Source: Mycolicibacterium aurum (lineage in GTDB: Bacteria > Actinomycetota > Actinomycetes > Mycobacteriales > Mycobacteriaceae). Taken from it: 64,000 bases of DNA. Below are positions 7,834 to 15,046 of the stretch, piece after piece. Position 1 is the stretch's first letter. Each line of letters starts with the position of its first letter. The notes beneath the pieces are model-generated. The model had not been told where the DNA came from, ran no database searches, and worked only from the letters and a program-made list of their open reading frames with translations. Where the stretch lies: NCBI RefSeq assembly GCF_900637195.1, contig NZ_LR134356.1:4836001-4900000 (forward strand), given 5' to 3'. Both the position numbers and the translations under genes were made by a program.

Positions 7834-8921
7834 GCGTTTCCCCACTGTTCACACCGGCTGCCGCCGAAGGCGCCGAGCTCGAGGCGATGACGGTCGGACG
7901 GACCGATCCGCTGGACACGCTCACAGCACGCATCCGCTCGTCGGCGCGTGACGGCTCCCGGCCCCACACGCTGCTCGTGGCACCACGCGGAGCAGGCAAG
8001 ACCCATACTCTGCGTCTGGCCCTGTACCGCGCCCTGTCCGACGCCTCGACGGCGCACCGCGTGCTGCCGGTCATGATCGCCGAGGACTCCCTGGCCATCG
8101 GCTCCTACCTCGATCTGCTCGTCGAGATGGCCCGCGCGATCGGGCCCGACATCACCGACAAGGCCCGGGCTTTGCGCCGAGCGCAGGATCCGGTGGGAAT
8201 CGAGGCGCTCGTCATCGGCGCCGCCGGCGCCAGGATGATCCTGCTGGCGATCGAGAACCTGGACCGCGTGTTCGCGGCCATCGGCACCAAAGGGCAGGGC
8301 AGTCTGCGCGCTTGGGTCGAGACCTCAACGGCGATAACGGTTCTCGGGACCTCTCCGGCACTGTTCCCCGGGGTCTCGTCCCGCGAATACCCCTGGTACG
8401 GGTCGTTCATCATCGAGACCTTGCCCGAGCTTTCCGCCGACAACGCCGCAGCGCTGCTGCGCGGGGCGGCGCGGCGTCGCGGCAAAGCGGAGCTCGCGGA
8501 GTTCGTCGGCTCGCACGAGGGTCGAGCCCGCGTCGCCGCCGTCCACCAGATCATCGGTGGCCGGCCGCGACTGTGGCACCTGCTGGCCGAAACCAGTGAC
8601 GTCGCAGGCCTGGAGGCCGTGTCACCGGCCGTCGAGGCCTTGCTGGACCGGCTGGCGCCGCTCTATCAGCAGCAGTTGTGGCAGCTTCCGGCGAGCGCGC
8701 AACGACTCGTGGTCGAGCTCGCGCGCGGACAGGGTGCGCGTTCGGTCTCGGATCTCGCGGACGCGGTGGGCGTTTCGAACCAGTCGGCGTCGACGGCTCT
8801 GGGTCGGCTGGCGGGTGAACGGTGGGTCACCTCGTCGAAGACCGACGGTGACCGTCGCACATCCTGGTACGACCTCGCCGACCCCCTGCTGCGACGGGTC
8901 CTGCAGTACCGAGGCGGCTGA
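7830..8921 (+). CDS. P-loop ATPase with MarR-like winged-helix C-terminus (second of pair)
   Basis: The 363-residue product begins at GTG 7830 (MSVSPLFTPAAAEGAELEAM), overlapping the stop of the first ATPase by 4 bp. Walker A is APRGAGKTHT (about residues 51-60); the Walker B position reads MILLAIENLDRV, with the acidic IEN form seen in some ORC/TniB-like ATPases. The last 80 residues (QRLVVELARGQGARSVSDLADAVGVSNQSAS and onward) are a convincing winged helix-turn-helix followed by WYDLADPLLRRVLQYR. The pair probably acts as a hetero-oligomer. The DNA-binding tail and the repeats in the promoter of the operon make autoregulation plausible. Confidence 0.75.
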   Translation: MSVSPLFTPAAAEGAELEAMTVGRTDPLDTLTARIRSSARDGSRPHTLLVAPRGAGKTHTLRLALYRALSDASTAHRVLPVMIAEDSLAIGSYLDLLVEMARAIGPDITDKARALRRAQDPVGIEALVIGAAGARMILLAIENLDRVFAAIGTKGQGSLRAWVETSTAITVLGTSPALFPGVSSREYPWYGSFIIETLPELSADNAAALLRGAARRRGKAELAEFVGSHEGRARVAAVHQIIGGRPRLWHLLAETSDVAGLEAVSPAVEALLDRLAPLYQQQLWQLPASAQRLVVELARGQGARSVSDLADAVGVSNQSASTALGRLAGERWVTSSKTDGDRRTSWYDLADPLLRRVLQYRGG

Positions 8922-8961
8922 CGCACGGTCCCGCGCTCCGACCAGGGCCGCTTGACCGTCT

Positions 8962-9000
8962 TGTCACTTAGTGACACAGTGTGCTTGTCACTAAGTGACA
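8962..9000. promoter_or_regulatory. Paired 15-bp operator / perfect inverted repeat
   Basis: TGTCACTTAGTGACA (8962-8976) is followed after 9 nt by its exact reverse complement TGTCACTAAGTGACA (8986-9000). Each copy is itself a near-palindrome of TGTCACT around one central base. Two identical sites 24 bp apart, upstream of the S9 peptidase start at 9072, look like a double operator for a TetR- or MarR-type dimer; the same sequence could also fold as a 15-bp hairpin. No regulator gene is adjacent. Confidence 0.7.
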
Positions 9001-9071
9001 GCGCGATGCAGTCGATCTCCGTGCCGGCGTACGCCGGTCCGCCGACTGCACGCGCTCCGAGAGAGGACGAT

Positions 9072-10946
9072 ATGGCCGCCGACACGCGACCCCCGATCAT
9101 CTCCGTCGAGGACTTCTTCAGCCCGCCTGAGCGCGCCGGCGCGACGATCTCGCCCGACGGGACCCGCATCGCCTACCTGGCGCCGTGGCGAAACCGCCTC
9201 AACGTGTGGGTGCAGGACATCGACGGCGCGAACAACGGCGCCGAGCCACGCTGCGTCACCGCCGACGAAACCCGAAGCGTGTACATCTACAGCTGGACCC
9301 ACGATTCGCGGTGGCTGCTGTACATGCAGGACAACGGTGGTGACGAGCACTGGCACGTCTACCGGGTGGATCCCGATGCGCCGGACGCCCCGGCCGTGGA
9401 CCTGACCCCGTTCCCGAGGGTGCGCGCCTCCTACGAACTGCTCAAGGCACGCCCCGGAAAGGCCGTCGTCACGCACAACGCGCGCAATCCCGAGCTGGTC
9501 GACGCCTACGAGCTCGATATCGCCACCGGCGAACTCACCCAGCTCGCCGAGAATCCCGGCACCGTCGTCGGCTGGATCAGCGGGCCGACTGGCGATCTGT
9601 TCACCAACACGCTGACCGCCGACGGCGATGTCGAGATATCGATGTGGGATCCCGGCACCCAGACGCTGCGGCCGATCCGGGTGTACGAGGGCAGGGACTA
9701 TCCACTGGGCATCTACCCCATCGCCGTCTCCCCCGACGGCGCGGGTATCTGGCTGGGCTCCTACCACGGCAGCGACCGCCTCCGGCTGGCCCGCATCGAT
9801 GTGGCCACCGGCGAGGAGACCGAGGTGGACAGTCACCCGACGCTCGACCTGGGCGCGCAGCTACAGCTGCCGTCGCCGTTGATCATCAGCGAGCGGACCG
9901 GAGAACTGATCGGCGCCCGCTATTACGGTGAGCGACAGGTGATCCACGCTCTCGACGACGATTTCGCCGTCATCCTGGACGCGCTCACCCACCTCTCCGA
10001 CGGGGATCTGGCCGGGATGTCCTGCGATGACAGCGGGCAACGCTGGGTGGTCAGTTTCAACCATGACCGCGATCCGGGCGTCACCTATTTCTACGATCAT
10101 GCGACCGGCGAGAGTCGACTGTTGTTCCGGCCGTACCCGCATCTGGATCCCGACGCGCTCGCGCCCATGACACCGGTCACGATCACGGCGCGCGACGGGC
10201 TGGATCTGCATTCGTATCTGACCCTGCCCGTGGGGCAAGAGCCCGAGAACCTGCCGTTGGTCCTGCTGGTGCACGGCGGCCCGTGGGCACGTGACTGCTG
10301 GGGTTTCCAGCCGGACGTGCAGCTGCTCGCCAACCGCGGATATGCGGTGCTGCAAGTCAACTTCCGCGGTTCCACCGGGTACGGCAAGGCCTTCACCCAG
10401 GCTGCCATCGGGGAATTCGCCGGCAAGATGCACGACGATCTGATCGACGCGCATGACTGGGCGGTCAAGCAGGGCTTCGCCGATCGCGACCGGGTGGCGA
10501 TCTTCGGCGGCTCCTATGGCGGATACGCCGCGTTGGTCGGTGTGACGTTCACCCCGGACGTCTTCGCGGCCGCCATCGACTACGTCGGGATCTCCAGCCT
10601 GCCCAACTTCATGCGGACACTCCCCGACGTCGGCCGACGATTCCTGGCCAACAACTGGAATCTCTATGTCGGCGATCCGTCGGACCCCGAGCAGGAGGCC
10701 GATATGCTGGCCCGCTCGCCGATCACCAAAGTCGACCAGATCCGCACCCCCCTGCTTGTCGTGCAGGGCGCCAACGATTCTCGGGTCGTACAGGCCGAGT
10801 CCGACAACATGGTTGCGGCCCTGCGCGCCCGCGGAGTCACGGTCGAGTACATGGTCAAGGAGGACGAGGGCCACGGATTCGTGAACCCGGACAACAACAT
10901 CGACATGTATCACGCCGTCGAGACGTTCCTGGCCAAGCACCTGTAG
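9072..10946 (+). CDS. S9 family peptidase (prolyl oligopeptidase / acylaminoacyl peptidase type)
   Basis: The 624-residue enzyme starts at ATG 9072 behind GAGAGGA; the frame is open further upstream, but that part crosses the inverted-repeat operator. Residues up to about 370 form a WD/beta-propeller-like region with repeated SPDG turns (ISPDGTRIAYLAP, VSPDGAGIW). The C-terminal alpha/beta hydrolase has VLLVHGGPWARD, the oxyanion region, nucleophile motif GGSYGGY with Ser near residue 480, Asp in GANDSRVV near 568 and His in DEGHGF near 599, so the triad is complete. No signal peptide is seen, so cytosolic cleavage of oligopeptides or acylated peptides is expected. Expression is probably controlled by the paired operator just upstream. 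Confidence 0.9.
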   Translation: MAADTRPPIISVEDFFSPPERAGATISPDGTRIAYLAPWRNRLNVWVQDIDGANNGAEPRCVTADETRSVYIYSWTHDSRWLLYMQDNGGDEHWHVYRVDPDAPDAPAVDLTPFPRVRASYELLKARPGKAVVTHNARNPELVDAYELDIATGELTQLAENPGTVVGWISGPTGDLFTNTLTADGDVEISMWDPGTQTLRPIRVYEGRDYPLGIYPIAVSPDGAGIWLGSYHGSDRLRLARIDVATGEETEVDSHPTLDLGAQLQLPSPLIISERTGELIGARYYGERQVIHALDDDFAVILDALTHLSDGDLAGMSCDDSGQRWVVSFNHDRDPGVTYFYDHATGESRLLFRPYPHLDPDALAPMTPVTITARDGLDLHSYLTLPVGQEPENLPLVLLVHGGPWARDCWGFQPDVQLLANRGYAVLQVNFRGSTGYGKAFTQAAIGEFAGKMHDDLIDAHDWAVKQGFADRDRVAIFGGSYGGYAALVGVTFTPDVFAAAIDYVGISSLPNFMRTLPDVGRRFLANNWNLYVGDPSDPEQEADMLARSPITKVDQIRTPLLVVQGANDSRVVQAESDNMVAALRARGVTVEYMVKEDEGHGFVNPDNNIDMYHAVETFLAKHL

Positions 10947-10960
10947 AGCCCGTCCACGAG

Positions 10961-10995
10961 AAAGCCCCTGGAATCTTGGCGATTCCAGGGGCTTT
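10961..10995. terminator. Bidirectional intrinsic terminator
   Basis: A perfect 15-bp stem (AAAGCCCCTGGAATC, loop TTGGC, then the complement) is flanked by A-run and TTTT on either side. It lies between the convergent S9 peptidase (stop 10946) and sucD (stop at 11010), and can terminate transcription from both. Confidence 0.92.
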
Positions 10996-11009
10996 TCGCG
11001 TGCTTGGGG

Positions 11010-11912
11010 TTACAGGCTTTCCAGCAGTTCCCGTGCCTTGGCGGCGGTCTCGGACGGCGTCTTGCCGACCTTGACGCCCGCGGCTTCCAGCGCTTCCTGC
11101 TTGCCCGCCGCGGTGCCCGCGCCGTCGGAGACGATGGCGCCTGCGTGGCCCATCGTCTTGCCCTCGGGAGCGGTGAAGCCCGCGACGTAGCCGACGACCG
11201 GCTTGGTGACGTTGGCCTGGATGTAGGCGGCGGCCTTCTCCTCGGCGTCGCCGCCGATCTCGCCGATCATCACGATCAGCTTGGTCTCGGGATCCTTCTC
11301 GAACGCCTCGATGGCGTCGATGTGGGTGGTGCCGATGACCGGGTCGCCGCCGATGCCGATGGCGGTCGAGAAGCCGAGATCGCGCAGCTCGTACATCATC
11401 TGGTAGGTCAGCGTGCCCGACTTCGACACCAGGCCGATCGGGCCCTTGCCGGTGATGTTGTTCGGCGTGATGCCGACCAGCGACTCACCGGGGGTGATGA
11501 TGCCGGGGCAGTTCGGGCCGATGATGCGGGTCTTCTCACCCTTGTCGACGTTATAGGCCCACGCATAAGCGCTGTCCTGCACCGGGATTCCCTCGGTGAT
11601 CACGACCAGCAGCGGGATCTCGGCGTCGATGGCCTCGATGATGGCGTCCTTGGAGAAGGCCGGCGGCACGAAGGCGATCGACACATCGGCGCCGGTCTCT
11701 TTCATCGCCTCGGCGACCGAACCGAACACCGGCAACTCGATCTCGTTGCCCTCTTTGTCTTCGTGCTTGACGGTGGTGCCCGCCTTGCGCGCATTCACCC
11801 CGCCCACGATCTGGGTGCCGGCCTTGAGCATCAGCTTGGTGTGCTTAGTGCCCTCGCCGCCGGTGATGCCCTGGACGATGACCTTGGAGTCCTTGTTCAA
11901 AAAGATCGACAT
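11010..11912 (-). CDS. sucD: Succinate-CoA ligase, alpha subunit
   Basis: The 300-residue protein begins MSIFLNKDSKVIVQGITGGE and has the CoA-binding Rossmann domain at the N-terminus and the ligase domain at the C-terminus. The active-site phosphohistidine lies in MGHAGAIVSDGAGTA near residue 255. With SucC it interconverts succinyl-CoA and succinate with formation of a nucleoside triphosphate in the TCA cycle. The start lies 14 nt after the sucC stop, behind a GGGAG site, so the two are one operon. Confidence 0.97.
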   Translation of the reverse strand: MSIFLNKDSKVIVQGITGGEGTKHTKLMLKAGTQIVGGVNARKAGTTVKHEDKEGNEIELPVFGSVAEAMKETGADVSIAFVPPAFSKDAIIEAIDAEIPLLVVITEGIPVQDSAYAWAYNVDKGEKTRIIGPNCPGIITPGESLVGITPNNITGKGPIGLVSKSGTLTYQMMYELRDLGFSTAIGIGGDPVIGTTHIDAIEAFEKDPETKLIVMIGEIGGDAEEKAAAYIQANVTKPVVGYVAGFTAPEGKTMGHAGAIVSDGAGTAAGKQEALEAAGVKVGKTPSETAAKARELLESL

Positions 11913-11926
11913 TTTTGTTGGCTCCC

Positions 11927-13090
11927 TTACTTGTTGGCCAGCTCGGCGGCTTTGTCGGCCCCGGAGTCCATGGTCTCGGCCTGTACGACCAGCGGATGGT
12001 TGGCTTCGGCCAGGATGCGTCGGCCCTCGTCGACGTTGTTGCCGTCGAGGCGGACCACCAGTGGCTTGTTGGCCTCGTCGCCGAGGATCTTCAGCGCCTG
12101 GACGATGCCGTTGGCCACCGCGTCACACGCGGTGATGCCGCCGAAGACATTGACGAACACGCTCTTGACCTGGCTGTCGTTCAGGATCACGTCCAGGCCG
12201 TTGGCCATCACCTCGGCGGAGGCGCCGCCGCCGATGTCGAGGAAGTTGGCCGGCTTGACGCCGCCGTGCTTCTCACCGGCGTACGCGACCACGTCCAGGG
12301 TCGACATCACCAGGCCGGCGCCGTTACCGATGATGCCGACCTCGCCGTCGAGCTTGACGTAGTTGAGGTCGTTCTCCTTGGCCTTGAGCTCCAGCGGATC
12401 GGTGGCGTCCTTGTCCTCGAACTCGGCGTGACCGGGCTGGCGGAAGTCGGCGTTCGCGTCGAGGGTGACCTTGCCGTCAAGCGCCAGGATCTGATCGTCG
12501 GGGGTACGCACCAGCGGGTTGACCTCGACCAGGGTGGCGTCTTCGCCGACGAAGACCTCCCACAGCTTCTGGATGGTCACGGCGGCGGCGTCGAGCACCT
12601 CGGCGGGCAGGTGACCCTGCTCGGCGATCGAACGGGCGAAGGCCAGGTCCACACCCTTGACGGCGTTGACGGGCACCTTGGCGAGGCGGTCGGGCTTGGT
12701 GGCCGCGACCTCTTCGATCTCCATGCCGCCCTCGACCGAGCACATGGCCAGGTAGGTGCGGTTGGACCGGTCGAGCAGGAAGGAGATGTAGTACTCCTCG
12801 GCGATGTCGCTGGCCTCGGCGACCAGCAGCTTCTTGACGACGTGGCCCTTGATGTCGAGACCGAGGATGTTCTGCGCATGGGTGAACGCGTCGTCGGGTG
12901 TCGCGGCGTACTTGACGCCACCGGCCTTGCCGCGGCCGCCGACCTTGACCTGCGCCTTGACCATGACGGGCTTGCCGATCTCCTCGGCGATGGCCTTGGC
13001 GTCCTCGGCGGAGTCGGTGACGCGTCCGGGAGTGGTGGGAACGTTGTGCTTGGCGAACAGTTCCTTCGCCTGATACTCGAAAAGGTCCAT
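11927..13090 (-). CDS. sucC: Succinate-CoA ligase, beta subunit
   Basis: The 387-residue subunit begins MDLFEYQAKELFAKHNVPTT, an ATP-grasp protein. Nucleotide-binding segments include GKPVMVKAQVKVGGRGKAGG; the C-terminal CoA-ligase half has NIFGGI-type sequence (VNVFGGITACDAVANGIV). The frame is open 31 codons upstream, but the family start is the ATG at 13090. It is the first gene of the sucC-sucD operon, and a CRP-like site lies about 135 bp upstream in the region shared with the divergent M23 peptidase gene. Confidence 0.97.
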   Translation of the reverse strand: MDLFEYQAKELFAKHNVPTTPGRVTDSAEDAKAIAEEIGKPVMVKAQVKVGGRGKAGGVKYAATPDDAFTHAQNILGLDIKGHVVKKLLVAEASDIAEEYYISFLLDRSNRTYLAMCSVEGGMEIEEVAATKPDRLAKVPVNAVKGVDLAFARSIAEQGHLPAEVLDAAAVTIQKLWEVFVGEDATLVEVNPLVRTPDDQILALDGKVTLDANADFRQPGHAEFEDKDATDPLELKAKENDLNYVKLDGEVGIIGNGAGLVMSTLDVVAYAGEKHGGVKPANFLDIGGGASAEVMANGLDVILNDSQVKSVFVNVFGGITACDAVANGIVQALKILGDEANKPLVVRLDGNNVDEGRRILAEANHPLVVQAETMDSGADKAAELANK

Positions 13091-13223
13091 GGACTCTGCC
13101 AGATTCCCTGTCTGTCTGCGGCTAGATGTGTGGCCCGACGGGCTCGGGGGAACTGTATCGACACCGGCGCCGCCGATTGCCACCGCCTACCGGTCATGTG
13201 GTCGATCTCACCGCCCCCCATGT

Positions 13224-13239
13224 CGTGATTCAAGTCACA
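13224..13239. promoter_or_regulatory. CRP-type (cAMP receptor) binding site
   Basis: CGTGATTCAAGTCACA matches the mycobacterial CRP consensus TGTGAnnnnnnTCACA at nine of ten fixed positions. It lies in the 252-bp region between divergent sucC and the M23 peptidase. The same intergenic region of M. tuberculosis (Rv0950c/Rv0951) is, as I recall, a reported CRP target, which supports the call. Confidence 0.6.
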
Positions 13240-13342
13240 TTCCGGGGCGGAATAAGCGCTCGGGTTGCCACTTTGATTGGATTTTGGTTAACGTCCACTG
13301 GTCTTAGTAACGGTCTGATCACGACGACAAGGACGTTTCAGG

Positions 13343-14410
13343 TTGCCTCAGCATCGCTCGCCTCGGTCTTCCGAAGCCGCCGCGGTACCCAGGTTTCCCA
13401 TCGGTCCGTCCGAAACCACCGACATCATTCCGTTCAACGAATTCGGCGAGATCGCCCAGCTCAGCGATCTGGAGTTCTTGTCCCACGCGGCATTTGACCG
13501 CGAAGCCCAGGTCATCCACGCGCCCGAGCTCGACGATCTGCACCACACCGACGACCTGACGCCGCTGCGCCTCGCCGTTCCGGCCGAGTTCCGCCCGCAG
13601 CCGCGCGCCGAACGTCGCGTCGCCGCACACGCCTACCGCGACAGCCACACCGATGTCAGCGACGGCTCAGCAAAGACCGACATCATCGATATGCGCGGCG
13701 GCAAAGGCCAGCACCGCAAGCAGGAAGTGCCGGTCAGAGGTCGACTGGTGGTCGCGGCCATGGCCGTCGGAGCTACCGCCGCAGGCGCGTACACCATGAC
13801 CAACAACGCACCTAAAGCACCGGCCGAGACCGTGCTCGCCTCCGATCAGAGCACCATCAGCGGCGGCGCCGTGATCACCGGCTCGGTGGACGGCATGCAG
13901 GTCGTCACCGTCACCCCCGCCGCCAACTCGGCCATCCACGCCGAAGAGATCACCAAGGCCGCCGCATTCGCCCAGGAGCGCGCCGAGCGGGAAGCACGCC
14001 TGGCGCGCCCCCAGTTCGCGATGCCGACGCGTGGCGTGTGGACCTCCGGGTTCGGCTATCGCTGGGGCGTGCTGCACGGCGGCATCGACATCGCCAACTC
14101 GATCGGCACTCCGATCGTGGCCGCAGCAGACGGCGTGGTCATCGACACCGGCCCCACCGCCGGATACGGCGCCTGGGTCAAGCTCAAGCATTCCGACGGC
14201 ACCGTGACGCTGTACGGACACATCAACAGCTGGCTGGTCAGCGTCGGCGACCGGGTGATGGCCGGCGACCAGATCGCCACCATGGGCAACCGCGGGAATT
14301 CCACCGGACCGCACCTGCACTTCGAGGTTCTCCTCGGGGGCACGGACCGCGTCGATCCCGTCGGCTGGTTGTCCAAGCGGGGGCTTGCCCCCGGCAGCTA
14401 CGTTGGCTGA
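13343..14410 (+). CDS. Membrane-anchored M23 (LytM) peptidase-like protein (Rv0950c-like)
   Basis: The 355-residue protein most likely starts at TTG 13343 (MPQHRSPRSSEAAAVPRFPI), 9 nt after AAGGA. Residues 1-130 are polar and cytosolic, then a single hydrophobic span (LVVAAMAVGATAAGAYTM, about 135-152) anchors it, and the C-terminal domain is outside. The M23 zinc elements are present: LHGGIDIANS (His and Asp), and STGPHLHFEV with HxH near residue 330. Such proteins cut or regulate cutting of peptidoglycan cross-links; an intact zinc set suggests catalysis. It is divergent from sucC, and a small membrane protein gene follows directly. Confidence 0.88.
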   Translation: MPQHRSPRSSEAAAVPRFPIGPSETTDIIPFNEFGEIAQLSDLEFLSHAAFDREAQVIHAPELDDLHHTDDLTPLRLAVPAEFRPQPRAERRVAAHAYRDSHTDVSDGSAKTDIIDMRGGKGQHRKQEVPVRGRLVVAAMAVGATAAGAYTMTNNAPKAPAETVLASDQSTISGGAVITGSVDGMQVVTVTPAANSAIHAEEITKAAAFAQERAEREARLARPQFAMPTRGVWTSGFGYRWGVLHGGIDIANSIGTPIVAAADGVVIDTGPTAGYGAWVKLKHSDGTVTLYGHINSWLVSVGDRVMAGDQIATMGNRGNSTGPHLHFEVLLGGTDRVDPVGWLSKRGLAPGSYVG

Positions 14411-15046
14411 GTGGCCAGTCCTGACGACCCGGTAGCCGAACCACCACCACTGAGCTCCACGCCCGACGTCCCGACGGGCGATGACGACACCAGTACCCGA
14501 ATCCTGCGTCGTGCGCCGCTGAACACCGGTGCACAGCCCGCCAGCGCCACCGCTGAGCCACCGACGAGCATCTTGCGCCGCCATCCCACCGGAGCGCTTC
14601 CAGCCGCCTCAGATCCGGCCACCGAGATCGTCCCGCGCGCGACACCCACCGCGGTCGGGCCACCCCGGCCGGCGCGCGCCGACGCCAGGCCGGCCATCGC
14701 CACCGCTGTGCTGAGCATCGTGTCCGGCTGGGCCAGCGGAGTCATCGCGACCGACCTGATCACCGGATGGTGGGCCACCGACCCGCTGTTCTGCGTGGCT
14801 GTCGGCTTTCTGGCCGCGGTGTCGGCGGCCGCCTCGATCAGCGGGGTCGTCGCGCTGCTGCTGCGAAGGCGGACCGCGCGCCTGCTCATCGTGGTCGGCG
14901 CGGTGATCGCGTTACTCATCTTCGCGAGCCTGTTCGTGGCGGGCGCGAGCCTGCCCGCGCTGGTGTTCGCGTTGCCGCTGCTGCCGTTGGCCTCGATCGT
15001 GGCGGCGGCTCTGCCCGGCACCGCACGGTGGAGCCGGACCGGCTGA
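14411..15046 (+). CDS. Proline-rich membrane protein of unknown function
   Basis: The 211-residue protein starts at GTG 14411, immediately after the stop of the M23 gene. The first 95 residues are Pro/Thr/Ala-rich and contain two similar R-I/S-I-L-R-R motifs (TRILRRAP, TSILRRHP) that look like a short duplication. Three or four hydrophobic segments follow (about 96-117, 124-150, 158-180, 182-202). It ends back to back with uvrD1 (0 bp gap between stops). Coupling to the peptidase gene suggests a cell-envelope role, but no family function is recognised. Confidence 0.7.
   Translation: MASPDDPVAEPPPLSSTPDVPTGDDDTSTRILRRAPLNTGAQPASATAEPPTSILRRHPTGALPAASDPATEIVPRATPTAVGPPRPARADARPAIATAVLSIVSGWASGVIATDLITGWWATDPLFCVAVGFLAAVSAAASISGVVALLLRRRTARLLIVVGAVIALLIFASLFVAGASLPALVFALPLLPLASIVAAALPGTARWSRTG

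Noticed and set aside
11004..13228. Long plus-strand frames opposite sucD and sucC
   Set aside because: They mirror high-GC codon bias of the real minus-strand genes and encode Leu/Gly/Val-rich sequence without motifs.
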